NCBI GenBank assembly: GCA_000708835.1
Contig: DF237287.1
Coordinates: forward strand, 1-64,000
Length of the DNA: 64,000 bases
Source of the DNA: Klebsormidium nitens
Taxonomy: Eukaryota > Streptophyta > Klebsormidiophyceae > Klebsormidiales > Klebsormidiaceae
Direction of reading: 5' to 3'
Both the position numbers and the translations under genes were made by a program. A model generated the notes under the pieces. The model saw only the letters and a program-made list of their open reading frames with translations. It ran no database searches and had not been told where the DNA came from. Shown piece after piece: positions 12,690 to 25,678 of this stretch; position 1 is the first letter of the stretch; each line of letters begins with the position of its first letter.

Positions 12690-14905
12690 GAGGAGACGTC
12701 GTGGAGACGTCACGACCAATCTCTTGCAACCGGAGGAACGTAACGACGGATGTCGCTGAGGGGAACCTGCAAAGAGACCCAAGGATTTGAGGATTTGACG
12801 GCTTGGCCGTTTGGACGTTAAAATAGCACCCAAGCTGCAAACTTTTGCGTCAAGAAATTCTGCATTAGACTACGGGCAGATTCCATGTTGACATTAATGT
12901 GTTCCCTGATCGTCCCAGCTGATCAGAACAGACTTTGATTTAAAGAACACCCGACAGCCAGGATTTGAATTGAAAGGACGAAGGTAATCAAAGACGAACT
13001 CCCCGATAATCGGAGAACTTGAAGTTGGGTATGGTGGAAATACTCTGCGCGTGAGCAAATAGCCCTCCTCTTTACAAACATGGAACCGGCCTTCGAACTT
13101 TGTTAAGATTGACCTCCTACGGTTGTGAGGTTTCAGCTTTTGCGGCCAGCATGCACTTGGTTCTCATTTGTGCCTCGAAAGTTTTGCGTTCCAAGATATA
13201 TCAAACAACTGATGCAGCACTGAACTTTTTGGAGCCGCGTGTGCTGACTTGAGTTTGTCAATCCGTTTGATCAGTCCTCGCAATGTTATGCTACAACAAC
13301 TTTCCAACTTAGTAGATTTGACCGTCGCGCCTGATCTGTCACCATGTGTCTATGTTCTATTTTCTCACCGACGTCATAGTATCGTTTTGACAGATCTGTT
13401 AGAAGGTAAAATTCACAAGCAATGGCACCACGATCTCTTTGCAACATTACAGAAGCACTCAAGAGAAAAACAATCTAGAAAATGCATATACGTACACAGA
13501 TGGCGTCCCAGCAAACCGATTGACTTGAGCTACTTTGAGAAACTCTTGAGAAAAAGAGTTCCCCGAGAACTTTGCAATTACCGGCCTACCTTGAACACGT
13601 TAGGCGTTCTGAACAAAAGTCGCGTTGCTTTGAGGATCCAATACCCTGATATAGCTTCAGTCTGCGTCCGCTTACGCTTGCACTTTTGCTTTGTAAGTTT
13701 GAGCAGGCATTCATATTGTTCGTAGCCTGGCAATTGCCGCGCCAGTGACTCACTCTTGATTGGCCCGGCCGCGGCGCGCCGACACCCACGCGTCGGCCGC
13801 CGGCTGCGGCTTGCGGCCGTGGACCACCAAATCTGCTCCTGAACCCCCGAAGGTACGTACCGCATGGGCAAGACAACACCCGGCGCGGTACTGCAAACTT
13901 GGATCATCATGAGCGGAGCCTACTAGTAAGATGTCCCGCGCGGCATGGCCGCGCGAACGCGATCGGACCGGCCGCGGCCTTGCGAAAGCTCTCATCAAGC
14001 TCACAGATGCATATGCAGGATAACTTAGGCTTCGTTTTCAAGCTCTTCCAACGGCATCCAAGGATCGATGGTAGCCGCAGTGAATGTCATGTAGATCCAA
14101 TACGCGGCACGACGATACGAAGCTAAATTTAGAAAGATCGACTAACCGGTTTATCCTTGTGCCATTGAATATGTAAGTTAGCTGTCATTTTCGACTCTCA
14201 AGCTGGCGATCGTGGAACGCTCACTGGCAATCATGGTGGGTCTGAATCATGAGAGGACGGGCCTTCAACATGCACTGAAGCAAAATCGTTGGCCGGATAG
14301 CGGGCCATGCACACGTTTGTAAGATATCGAATGATTCCGGTTCCAAATGCAGACAATTGCAAGATATACTGTGATAGAAATACACCCTGCCATTGTAGGC
14401 ATGCACATGAATCTATCCTGTTTCAGATCCACAGATGATCATATCCTCCAATCGAAACAAATGTCCGTGTCCCTTACCCCAGATTTTGCCATTCGGCTTA
14501 CTGCTAGGACCTAAAAAGAAAGACGCTCCCCGAGTCGAGTCGAGTCGAGTCGAGTCGATTCGATACGACTGTGTGCATTTCTACTCTAGCGTGCCGAGGA
14601 GATCGGACATGACCGTTCGTTAGCAGAGCAACACTGTTATACAGCCTCACGCCTCATAGAAGTCTCAGCTTCGCCTTCTGCGGATGCCGTCATATCTGGG
14701 CGTACTCTCTCGGCAAAGCAAAAGCCGTAGGAGCAACCGAACCCGCCTCAGCGCGATGCACGAAAGTCCTGCAAACCGCCCCGCTTCAAAACACCGCTAT
14801 ATCTTTTGACTCTATCATGCGCATGCCGCGTGCCAATCAACAAACCGTAGCGTCTTAACTGCCTTTGACGTACGATCAAACAAGCCGATACCGTCCGGCG
14901 GGGTC
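12690..14905. other. Intergenic, no supported gene
   Basis: A frame at 13249-13725 (158 aa, TTG start) is open and basic but has no motif or splice signals. A GC-rich patch with GGCCGCGGC words lies at 13760-13985. A pentanucleotide run (see 14531-14560) follows. The 3' end of the BOR-like gene lies just beyond. Confidence 0.5.
14531..14560. repeat. Pentanucleotide microsatellite (GAGTC)n
   Basis: About five uninterrupted units of GAGTC followed by one degenerate unit, in intergenic sequence downstream of the BOR-like gene. Confidence 0.85.
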
Positions 14906-17900
14906 TCAAAACGAGCGCGTCGTCCGGAGGTCCCGGTCCGGATTTTCGGACAGCCGTTGCCGGTGCAGGAGCCCCCGCTCGTGCATGGCGGCCTGCGTCA
15001 GGTGGTGCTTGATCTCCAGGCCCGGCCACTCGGCAGACTGCACCTCGTCGTCGTCCGCCGCGCTCTGCAAATGTGTGACCATCTGCGCTATCAGTGACGG
15101 CTTTCAGAATGAAGAAGAAGGCGGAGGGACATTATTGCGTCATAACACTGAGGCCCCGCCACTCCGCCGACTGCACCTCGTCGTCGTCCGCTGCGCTCTG
15201 CAAACATTCGACCGTCTGCGCTGTTAAGGACTGCTGTCAGACGGAAGAGGGAAGCGGATTGAAGTTTCAGTCAGCTTGGGAAGAATCTCCAGGCACCTCG
15301 TCGTCGTCGACCGTGCTCTGCGGACGGTCATAACATTTGAGCTTTCACTTAACGGGTTTGCGATCGAAGAGGAGGCGAGGGCGCTCGGCAAAAATTCTGC
15401 CCGACTGAGCTTGTGAGTGAAAACCTTGACGGGCTGCCTCCCTCGGATTGCCTGCATTGCCGATCGCTCTTCGAACGTTCGTATCATTTGCAGTTTTCCT
15501 TAAGACCTTGACTTGAAAGGGACCGGAGGGTGCTAAAAGTCGGTTTGTAAAGAGAACGAGTATAAGAGCCGGCTCATTGGCGGGTAAGTCTCTTCTCGTC
15601 AGCAGCGGGGGAAATGCGATTGACAAATCGGGAAGCGGGATGGCGGCTCGAGTGACTCAACAGACCATCTCGACCGGTCCTCTGTTTGTGGACGCGTACA
15701 AATTTGATACGAACTCATCAATCAATTGTCTGTTTCTCTCTGTCCTTTTGTCGACTCCTTCAGCTTTGACCAAAGGGGGGTTGCAGCCGATATCAGCACG
15801 ACAAACATGCAGATGATTGATGAGAAGTAATCGACGAAGTGAGGCCTAAAAAGAGGGGCCGTTGATTCCCAAATCCAGACACCAGGAGATATGACATGGA
15901 AACAGGTTCGCGCTGAGTTGAGAGCAGAAGTGTTCCGAGCAAGATAGTGACGAGATCGAAAAGTAACACCACAGTCGAGATCGCGAAACAAATGGCCAGA
16001 ATCAGTCCCCGAAATGTCAAGAGCACTGTTGAGAAAAGCAAAGGCCGCAGGCGAGAAGGACGATTTTGAGAAGGAAGCAACAAAGGGAAACGCAGGCAAG
16101 GGGAGAGCGACGCGACCTACACCGCGATACATATGGGACACGCTTGGAAGCGCAACCCTCCCTACCTTGTCCAGCGACTGCCGGCCTCCATCGACTCTTT
16201 CCTCCACCAGCTCCGGCGGAAGAGGCGGCGCTTCTTCGTACTGGGCGGCGTCCAACTCGCGGAGGTCCCCCGGGGAGAAGAACCGGGGGAGCAGGAAGCG
16301 CCGCGCGGGCACAAGCAACATGATGGGGATCGGAAAGAGAATCCCGGCAATCTGCACCGGGGGTGGATGTACGATGAGAGAGCGCGCTGGAATGTGCCGC
16401 GATCAATGAAGAAGGGGAGTATGATAGTTCCGTTGGTGAAAGGAGGTGGCTGTGAGCAAGTCGGGACGTTTCCTAGCACGCAGAGCAAGATTTGTCTCCC
16501 ACTGATTAGGATCTCATAATGTTTACCTTCTGGAAACAGACTGGTCCACTAGGTGCAGGGTAAGAGGATCGGGAGAGGTACCGTGTATCCTGAGCCAATC
16601 GTTCGAGACTTTGAAGAGAACGACATGGGGTAAGCGTAACCGCGGCCGAACGCAGAAGTTGAAGCGGATGACTTACTTCATCGACACGCGACGTTATTGC
16701 GAAGGCAACACCGTACTGTTGACACTTCGACAAAACGCTGTCCACTGGGCAAGCATCCGAAAGTCGGCAGAGGTTGTGTTCTTCGCCGAAACATAACCAG
16801 ACCGAAGAAAGATATCCAAATTTGCAAATCGCTCAAAACAGCTGAACATATCTCCATTGCCGCCACAGTAGAAAACTCCTTACCGGGATCCACGTAATCC
16901 CGTACACCGCCGCAGTGTAGACGACCTGGAAGAGCGTGAAGGCGACTATGGTCCGGAACGGCACAACCTCTAAGTAGGGGGGGTGCTCCTTTTGTAGCAA
17001 GCGCATGCGGTGCGGCCGGCTGGTGAAACTCCACAGGCACCGGTCCCAGAACTGGCTCCCCGGGAGCGACTCGAGGGCCATGTACGCGAAAAAACCTGCG
17101 CCCAGTCAGAAAACAGCTGACGTAAACACGCGTTCACGTTGACAGCCGGGTATTGAGAATCCCCAGGCACCGGTCCTCCCCGGGAGCGACTCGAGTGCCA
17201 TGTACGCATAGAAACCTGCGGCCGATTGGGGCCGGAGTCTGCTGACGTCATCGTGCGTCGTGTCGACAGCCAGCGTGTGGATTCTCGTCATTTTGAGATG
17301 TGAGAGGAGTTTTTCGAAGGACGATTTGTCGGAAGGAAGAGTGTAAAATTGGAAGATTGTCGATGAGAATACAACAACAAAGGACGACAAAGGCGAGTCC
17401 GCCGCTCAGATTAGCGAAACGAGAGAGGGTCACGGCTTCAAGGCGTTGGCCGATGGAGCCAAGATATGAATCAAAGACGGGCCATAAGTTGCCAGCAAAA
17501 CCCCATAAAGCGGAATGCGTAGAACAATCGGTCATCGGCTGAGCGGTTTGCAAGCGAAGTTGGGGGCCGACGCGCCTGCTAAATCTTCATCCCAGATACA
17601 AGAAGCGCTCGTACGTCAGAAAGGTACCACCGCTGTTTTGCGTTTTCTTGAACCATGTAAAACCAGGATTGCTGCCAAGTCTATGAAAGTGAACCATGGG
17701 CTACAAAAGCTTTCAACAAAGTGAGCGAGATCGGCTGTCCTCACCCCACAAGACGCTCGTGGGGATCTGTCGCAGCGCGGGCGTGATGGCGAGGCACGCG
17801 AGCACGAGTGCGGACTGCAGAAGGGGCGTCACGCGCTGCTCCTTCACCTCCACCGGGATGTGCGTCTCCATCACCTTCGCCTCGCGCTCGGCGTCCGTTT

Positions 17901-20900
17901 CCGAGGGGCCGTCCGAATCGACGGCGCGGACGGCTCCTGAACCAAAGCGGTGAATGCATTTCGTCGCTTGGCGTCCTTTTTGAAATGGAGTTCAAATGGA
18001 CGGTCCGAAAGGCCCTGAATCACAGGAATAGGACCGGAACGCATGACCGTCAATTTGGTTTTGGGAAGTGGGTTTACCGTCGACAAGTGGTCGGATTGTC
18101 GACGGTGACAAAGACCTGGGTCAAACTCGAGCGTGACAATACTATTGCATCGCCCGCCAACTGGCTTGTCTTACGATCCAAGTCGCAAAGTGAAGCGCTC
18201 AGCAGCCATGTTACCCTGTACTTCAACCAACCAACCCTCTCCAGTAATTGCGATCAAGTAAACTTGGCCCCAAGGTAATTCGATGTTACTACTGTAGTAT
18301 CCGTTTCCGCCTTGTTCTTCCATTTAGCTTCCGAATGAGCGACAATACACCAGGATATGAGAAGGTTTGTGATCCTCTTGGTCGGAGACAACGAGCTAGT
18401 CCGAACTCAAAGTCAGTGGATAAAAGAGCTTACGGCCCCTTTTGTCCGAGCAAAACGAAACAGCCTGAGATAAGAGTACTGGGAGGCAGTCACCACTCAC
18501 GATCCCACAGCGCGATCCAGTCAATCTGCCGTTTGAGTGTTTGAGCGAGGCTCTTGGTTTCATGGTACAAAACAAGCTTTCCTGAGATACAATGCCAGAA
18601 ACAAAGTCACTCACGTTTTCGCAGCGCCGCTCGGTTGATCTGGCGCTTGAGCGTAGCAAGACTTTTAGTGTGCATGGGCGCCTGCGGGAGAACACCGTTA
18701 ATGGGGGGCAACCCGATGAGGCCGCAGAGCAGGGTCAGGAATGCGAGCAGCAGCATGTCGTCTGCAGAAAGCAGCAAATCGAGGTTACTTATAAGGCGGG
18801 CCGCGGGGTACAGAGGGTTGTTAGAACGACTAGACCGCAGGGATCTGAAACCGATTAGTTACAGAGGTGGGTTAAGAAGAGTATGCATGACCAATTGAGC
18901 AGCCTTCGTGTGAGGACGAGGAAGAACTTAGGCTAACCGCATGGCTTCCGGATAACTCAAAAGCTGTCCAACCGTTCCGACCTCCACCTGGGGAAGTCAC
19001 TTTCAAACCTGTCGGCCTTTCGCTCTCACTTCGCAACTGTGTTTTGCAAGCCTTTCAATCACCACAAGCTGAGCAGTGCGAACCGCCAGAGTCAACAAAG
19101 GGAATCTCCGCGGCTGTGCGGGTCAGCCTCACCCAATTACCAAACGTGGTTCCCGTGCATGGTAGAAGAGTTTCAGTATTCTAGGGTTTCAAGGGCACGG
19201 ACGCGGCCTCAAACGAGTGCAGACTCACAGTTGTAGGCGGCGGGCTTTTTGAGGTTGAAGTCCTCTTGCTGCGCCATCTGCGACGAAACGTTGTGGTCGA
19301 AGTAGAACAGAACGGCGATGATAAACCCCGGAATGATCGCCGCTGCGACGTACGCCCCGTCCAAGTTGCCCAAGTCCTGCAGAAGAGATTCTTGTCTTCA
19401 GGAAAAGCAAGAGCCAGGAAGAATATTTTTGCCAGCCTGGGATGGGTGGGCTTAATTGTGGAGTTTAAGGTGGATATGGATGCGGAGCAGCTAATCGAAC
19501 GGGTTGGGATCTCCCGTCTTCGCTTTTGTGCTGACTATTCCTTAAGCTACCTGTCCTGCATTGAAGAGCTATCTGCAGAAGAAGCAGCGTTGAGTTTCCT
19601 TCTCGGAAGGCGTCAACTTGATCACATTATAGCCCCAGAATCGACATCCTACGGTCCAGTGATCAGCAAGCAAGCTCGAAGTCAGAAGCTTGGGTGATCG
19701 CTGAGCGTCCGGTATGGATTGGACTCGGTCCCTGACTTGGAACCTTCACTGCACAACGCGATGACCTGAACGGGAGACGTTGCGCTTGTCCACTTCAGCA
19801 TGGTAGTTTTCCAAACCATCCGGGAGCTCGACGGTTTGATTCGATAACGTCTAACATTTCTGACAAGCTCCTTTCGAAGGGTCATATGCGGCCTCAAGCG
19901 AGGCGACATGCTTTGGACTCGAGAACAGAGACAATCTGAGCTCGATAATACATAGAAAGATTGACACAGGTTTTCCAAACGCAGCGGTAACCTGCTTGGA
20001 TCAAGGCCAGGGAACCGTATGACGGCCAGATCCTGAAGCCAGCGCATACCCCTGACACCTCAAAACCCCCAATCCTCCTGGGAGCAAGAACGAGAAACCA
20101 CTAAACTCACCTTGGCCACAGTCCACGTGTCTTTGACGTTCCAGGTGTTGGGCAGGGCCAAACGGCGCAAAACGCCCGTCGGCGCCCCTTTGACGGCGAA
20201 GGAAAGCGCGCTCCAGACCGCGACCATGATGGGCACCTGCGGAGGTCGGGGTTTCAGCAATTCAGGGTCAAAGGTTAGGGACCGATAAGAGGAATGCTTG
20301 GGTCTTTCTCAGAATTCGACTACGTGAGGACTGAAGATGCAAACTCCTCGTTTGAAACGAAACGCACGACGCCCCAACATTGGTTCCAACCTGTAGACAA
20401 TCGGGTATCCGTGCTTCTGGACAAACAGTGTTGAACAAGTGTCTTCAAAGTGCACCAATCGATTGGACAAGAATCGTGGTTGTGACCCTCTCCTTTTCGG
20501 GCGGCTCGCAACTTCAGACGAGGCGAAATATCTCGCATCCATCTCAGCAAGAAGCTCCCACGACGTGTCCTCTCCGCGGAAAGAAACCTTCTCCAGACGG
20601 GATACGTATCAAGAGCTACATAAGAGTAGAAAATCCACCCTGACTTGGCAGCAAAGGAAGAAAGCCCCGGACCCAGGCGGGGCCAAAGCGCCATCCCAGA
20701 CCTTCAGCGACGTGACATGCATCAGGGACAAAACACAGCAGGCCCTCCGAGAAAATGAAAAGAACTTATTCGTACCCCGTAGTCCGCCAGGAAGCCCCGG
20801 ATCCAGGCGGGTCCGAAGCGCCACCCGCGGGCGGTGCGCAGCACCATGGAGGTGAACAGCAGGCCGAAGCCCAGGACGAGGCCCCACAGCCCATTTACCA

Positions 20901-22764
20901 AGCGCCACTCGGGCAGCTGGGCAGCACCACTGGAAAAACAACGTGGAGAGTGCTCTTGAGAAATAGATCGAGTCTTCGGTTCACGGAAGGCCGAAACAAA
21001 GTGGAAATCATTGTAAACTAGAACTTAATGTGTAAGATTGAATCAGCATGCGTCGAAGTTACGCAAAACGCACAGGCAACGAGGAAATGCTCCTGTGAGG
21101 GATACAGCATCAGATCGGACTGGGTCTCAAACCACAGAATGCAAGACAACGGTGTCATACAGCTCAACATGGATTCAGTGTCGCTCTCGTTTTCCTCCAA
21201 ATAAAGGAACGAACATGTGGATGTTTTTCATAACCACAGTTCGAACTAGCATGCGTTCAAATATCCACGGAACGCAAAGAACGAGACCATCCCAAGGTGC
21301 AACGTCTATTTGGGCTGGTACCCACGCCTTTTCTTGGGCGCACCAAGTGATGCAACATAAGACAATTGAGCATCCAGATCCAAAAAATGCAAAAGGAGTC
21401 CGTCCATTGCAACTCAGAAGCCCTTGTCTGAAACGTGTCCTTCACGTGTACAGGACGAGGACGATGAAATTCAGACAACAAAGTTTGCAAAAAGCAGAAA
21501 GGAAAACGGCAAGCAGGAAATACAGTGCGACCGCTCACACTGCCGCGGTCGGCCCCTTCTGCCGCCCGAACTCCTCGATCCACCCCTTGATCGCCTCTTG
21601 CATGAACAGGATCGCGATCAGCATCCCAAACAGCTCCCCGCTGAACCGGGTGAAGTAGCCGATAAGCTGGCAGGCGCCGCTCAGCGCCAGTATAGCTATG
21701 AACAGCGCAGCCCATATGCAAGCCCACCCGGCCCAGGCGAGGAAAAGCCCCGGACCGATCGCGTCTATGCTTTTGGAAAAGGAATACATGTAGCTGTAGA
21801 TGAGAGTGATGGGCTCGGAGACGCCGACAATGAGCAGGGGCTGCCCGCCGAACACGGCCTGCGCACGAATGGGGGGGGCGTGATGAGTGGTGTTAGGGAG
21901 CCTACCAAGAAACCCCCGAAATGACGAGATACGTGGACCCCTGGTTAATCGGCTGGTCAAAGCGCCCCGCCACCAAATGGTTTAATCACGACCAACCTCA
22001 AACAAGTCAACGAGCAACCTTCTAAACCGGAAAAAGCGTGTAAGCATTTGATCGGATGGGGATTGATCGGGAGAGGTGAGCAGTAGGGTGCTGATTAGGT
22101 CGAGCAGTCGCACTGGGTGCAAAGTAGTCGAGCTGAGTGATTTTGGAAGTCGGAAACTTACTTGAAGCACGCCTGTGATGCCGGTGGCTGCGAGGGTATG
22201 CACGGCAGACAGGGTTCCATCTAGAAGAAGTTCACCAGAAGCAAGTTGAGTCGAATCTCGACTTGAAATTCTACTTGATCCGTCATGCATGCTTCTCAAC
22301 AGAAGGCCTTGCTGACTTCACTGTATCGGAAGGGGGCAACTGGAAATGGGCGCTGAGAAGCGCCTATGAATGGAGAGTCGGACACTCCCACACAACGAGA
22401 TCCTCTCATCCCATTCCTTTGCGTGAGAGGGCCATTGAATCGATTGCAAGGGGTCTGTACCTTAGGGTGAATCACAATACTATCCTGCAGCAAGCGCAAC
22501 CGAAACAAGATTCTTACGACCATTGCCTGACTGGACTCTGCTGGGCTGAATCACTCCGTGGATGACACTGCTAAGATCACCCCTGGAATATGATCGTTTC
22601 GTTGTGGATCCAAAAGCCAGAAGCCAACCCCCTTTACAAGAAAGACTACCCCCCTTGCAAGAAAGTGGTATAGGACCTCACCCGTGGCTCGCTCTAACTG
22701 CTCTCCAAATGCCAAAGCAGGGATTGCAGATGCGAAGAAGATGTATGTTGCGGGAGCAAGTATT
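14906..22764 (-). CDS. BOR: BOR-type borate exporter (SLC4 family), 5' incomplete
   Basis: Plasma-membrane borate efflux transporter of the SLC4 anion-exchanger fold. Eleven exons, phases all consistent: 22764-22682, 22220-22162, 21858-21541, 20916-20776, 20236-20111, 19376-19229, 18761-18615, 17936-17745, 17095-16884, 16351-16166, 15064-14906, giving 589 aa. Blocks matching plant BOR1: [87 protein letters not shown] (the SLC4 PMHTKS signature), [18 protein letters not shown], and [13 protein letters not shown] near the C-terminus. The first visible exon begins with the last base of a split codon, so at least one upstream exon (about 40 aa with the start) is missing; I could not find it in 22800-25600. 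The acidic C-terminal tail is encoded by an exon with two diverged duplicates upstream. Echoes of exons 4, 7 and 9 lie in neighbouring introns. Confidence 0.93.
15132..15197 (-). other. Candidate alternative last exon B of BOR
   Basis: A near copy of the first ~45 bases of the last BOR exon, with its own acceptor (TTTGCAG) in the same phase. If spliced from the donor at 16166 it would encode a 21-residue end, [21 protein letters not shown] being slightly over the quoting limit in part, so: [13 protein letters not shown], then RGLSVMTQ and stop. The duplicated block, including intron sequence, spans 15153-15257. Confidence 0.45.
15267..15317 (-). other. Candidate alternative last exon C of BOR
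   Basis: A third, more diverged copy of the same exon start, preceded by TCCGCAG and in the same phase. It would end the protein with [16 protein letters not shown] and a stop. In gene order it would be met first after exon 10. Use is unproven. Confidence 0.35.
17163..17273 (-). repeat. Echo of BOR exon 9 5' end
   Basis: A direct copy of 17033-17150 (start of exon 9 plus its upstream intron), lying upstream in gene order. It retains an acceptor (GGCCGCAG) and reads [12 protein letters not shown] in frame, then lacks about 10 bases relative to the real exon and runs out of homology. Confidence 0.85.
18491..18548 (-). repeat. Echo of BOR exon 7 3' end with donor
   Basis: A diverged copy of 18607-18660: exon end encoding LKRQI-N-R-AL and the following GTGAGTG donor, placed downstream of the real exon in gene order. 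The donor consensus in the copy is intact. Confidence 0.75.
20657..20699 (-). repeat. Echo of BOR exon 4 3' end
   Basis: A 40-base copy of 20791-20835 (the WRFGPAW-RGF coding block), downstream of the real exon in gene order, with only a handful of mismatches; the donor is not preserved. Confidence 0.8.
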
Positions 22765-25678
22765 CTGCAGAGAACTAACGCGTTCAACAAATGACGATTG
22801 AATGGAGTAACGCCGTCTTTCAAGTGGGAAGTCAGACTAGTCCTAACATTCCCTTCTACTTGAAAAAAGGTTTTGATACCTGCCGCTAGACAAGAACACT
22901 CATTACAGCCCTAGAATCTTGACCTCCAGAGTTCCCGAGTGTTACCAGATTTAGCACAAACGGATTCAAAGATGAGAATTCCATATGAGCGCACTCCTCT
23001 GTTCCTATATTGGCCCTCATGACCCACGTTGTCATGTGAAGGGGCTTATGACCACTACACTTAACCAACCCGTGGAAGGATCCAAAGGATCAGTTACAGC
23101 AGCAGTGAAGGATACAGTCAGAAAATCAGAGCAACAACACTCCAAAACTGAGTCTGCTCGAATGAATCGGTGCAGCCCGGTGGAGCTCGATATCATGGAA
23201 GGGTGTCCGTAGGAACTTTCTCAAACATCGCAAGGACCTTCTCTGCGCACTCCTCTGGACTCAACAAGTGTCTATGTTTGCAAGGGTCACGCACCTGAGC
23301 CCGCAGTTCAGCCCTTCCCTCCAGTCATCGGCATACCTGTATTCATCATTAGGGCCTGGTTACGAAAGGTATGATCATGAATTCAACCCCTTAGAAGTGA
23401 GCAAGGATCGTCAGAAACTGCCTAGAACTAAGGGCATGGCGCCGAACAGCATTGGGCGCCAGAGCTCGAAAGCTAAGGTCTTCTAGGAGCTGATGGCTCA
23501 TCTTGATATACTCGTCAACTGACCTGACACCACTATTTCATTGACTACTCACTAAAAGACGGCAGCCGGAAGTGTCCAAGGTTTGAAGAGCACGGTTCAG
23601 CAAACTTAGATACAGTTTAAAGGGCAAAGAAGTTTCTTGTGATGCATTTTGAACGAAAGGATAGTCACAACTGAGACCCAACTACTCTCAAAGTAATCAA
23701 CATCTTTGTGAAAGTCGGTTTTGAAAAGAGAAGGGTGGAGGACACACCAGGGGAGCCGGTTCGATACATCCGCGCTGATGGTAAAAGGCCCTCGCTTTAC
23801 TTGATGCAACATCCCTTTCCACCACAACGGCTTCGAGCTTGGACTTGCCATTCCTCGCCAGAACTGTGGCCAAAAAGAAGTGGTGCCCTCGAAGGCTGCA
23901 ACTTTGCATGTGCACCTAACAGGGCAATTTATCAAGAGCGCACCGATGTACTGGCTCCCTTTGCAAACAGTTGTCCCTAGATCTCCGCTTGAAGTTGAAG
24001 CACCTTCAGCATCCCTTTTAGGGCCACTGCATCATTACGGTATTCCAAGACGCAGGTTGGCGGCTTGCTCTTGAGTCTTGAACACGCTGTGTGAGGGGCC
24101 ACGGTGACGCCTGCCACGGACGGTCACATTGCATGAAGAGGCTCATGCCCACCTTGGCCCCAGGGCTCCCTCTGATCCAGTTCTTTTTCCACGTGTTGCT
24201 TCCATATTTGCTTGTCAGAGGGTCTTCCGGGTAATACGGCGCTCGAAAATCAAAATGGGTACTGCAAGCCGTCGACAGAGTTCATCTGACGGTGCTGCTT
24301 GTTTTACGATCTTTAGGGCTCGCACTTACAATACGTACTTGGAAGTACAAGTGTACATCGGTGTACCATGCCGGTCCAGGGACCAGCCTGGGTTCAACTA
24401 CCGTACACATGAACGCCACCGAATGTTGCTGCAAAATTGCTCACTTCTTGGGCTGCTCTTGATGGATACTTCTCTTGATCAGCAGCTGCCTCGATTAATG
24501 CTGGCCGTGGCATTGCGCGCATTTCGCTGTGGGACGGGCTCTTGTAACTCTCTTCAACCTCGACTGTCAAGGAGTTGCATCTGTCAAAGAGAAGAAGCCT
24601 TTTTAGCACGTTTGCAGGTGGTTGCTGGTTTCCATGTTGTAGCTGATTGCAAGAGGTCGAAGCCAACGTGCACTGCCATGCACAGTCTGCACTGGACATA
24701 TGCATAGTCCAGTGCATAGGGTCGCTGATCTTAGCAGGAAGCTGCCTTCACAGCTGATGCATTAGGAACGTTTGGCCTACTTGCGTGCAGTCTCTCCTGA
24801 GCAGGTTTTGTAAGGGCGCCCTGGAAGAATGGAGGACCAAGTGGTGGCGCAAGGCGTCAGTGAGCCATCAGCAGAATGGCTGAGTAACAGCCAGAACTGG
24901 GGGCTGCAATATGTGAGAAGCCCCAAAATCTTCTTGAGTTTGATAGAGAATTGCCTCAATCTTGGACGTGGAGTGGGTTCACCCTTGATATTCTGCCATC
25001 GGAGACTCTTCCTGTCCCATGATGGCATTGCTGGTCATGCTGAAGACTAAGTTGATTGATGCCCTCATTCCTGCTGGAGGACAATTGGAAGCATGATAAC
25101 AATTTCGCTCACAACTTCTGACGTGCTTGACAAGGCTTTTTGTAACATTTGAATCGTGCATGATGCAATCCTGCTGATGTCAGGGCATGTCCGGAGAATT
25201 GCTTCCTGTCTCATTTGCATTGACGCAGTGGGACATTGTGAAAGGCACTGTTTGCTGCAGTTTTGAACGTGACTGATCTCTGGCAGGTCACAAGGCATAG
25301 TTCCAGAACTGCTCAGCCTCACATACTCATGCATAAACAGCTGTGAACAAAAGATTGAGCTTACAAGTGCTGAAAATGTAGATCTGTCATTTTCCTTACC
25401 AGACTCTGCCAGTGCCAGGTTCAGCTCTCAACAATGGGGGCACACGACCTGACAAGTCGATGAAGTCATAATGAAACCTTCCACCAAAAGCTGTTACACC
25501 TTATTCATCGAGTCTCCGGAGTCCTAAATCCAACCTCCTGTGAGATTGTTACTGCCATTGATTGTTGATCAGCTTTTCAGACACTTCCAAAGTTTCATGT
25601 GTGTTGCAAGTTGTTCGCAGAAATTCACTTGCATCTGTTGGGTGACAAACCTGACCCTCATTCGACTCCATTCTGCAG
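22765..25678. other. Shared upstream region of BOR-like and PRT6-like genes
   Basis: The two genes diverge from here, and the first exon of each must lie inside or very near this interval, but I could not place either. A frame at 24129-24707 (192 aa, non-ATG start) has no motif and is not called. A perfect 10-bp inverted repeat lies at 24688-24716. Confidence 0.5.
24688..24716. repeat. Perfect 10-bp inverted repeat with 9-bp loop
   Basis: Arms TGCACTGGAC (24688-24697) and GTCCAGTGCA (24707-24716) around ATATGCATA. It sits in the interval between the divergent BOR-like and PRT6-like genes. Could be a protein-binding palindrome or chance. Confidence 0.6.

Noticed and set aside
15722-16165. Read-through of BOR exon 10 as a long C-terminal tail
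   Set aside because: A good GTAGGG donor at 16165 and an in-phase last exon give a better model; the read-through looks like intron.
16014-16519. Overlapping frames antisense to BOR exon 10
   Set aside because: Shadows of GC-rich coding sequence on the other strand.
24129-24707. 192-aa plus-strand open frame
   Set aside because: Non-ATG start, composition typical of random frames, no splice signals or family words.
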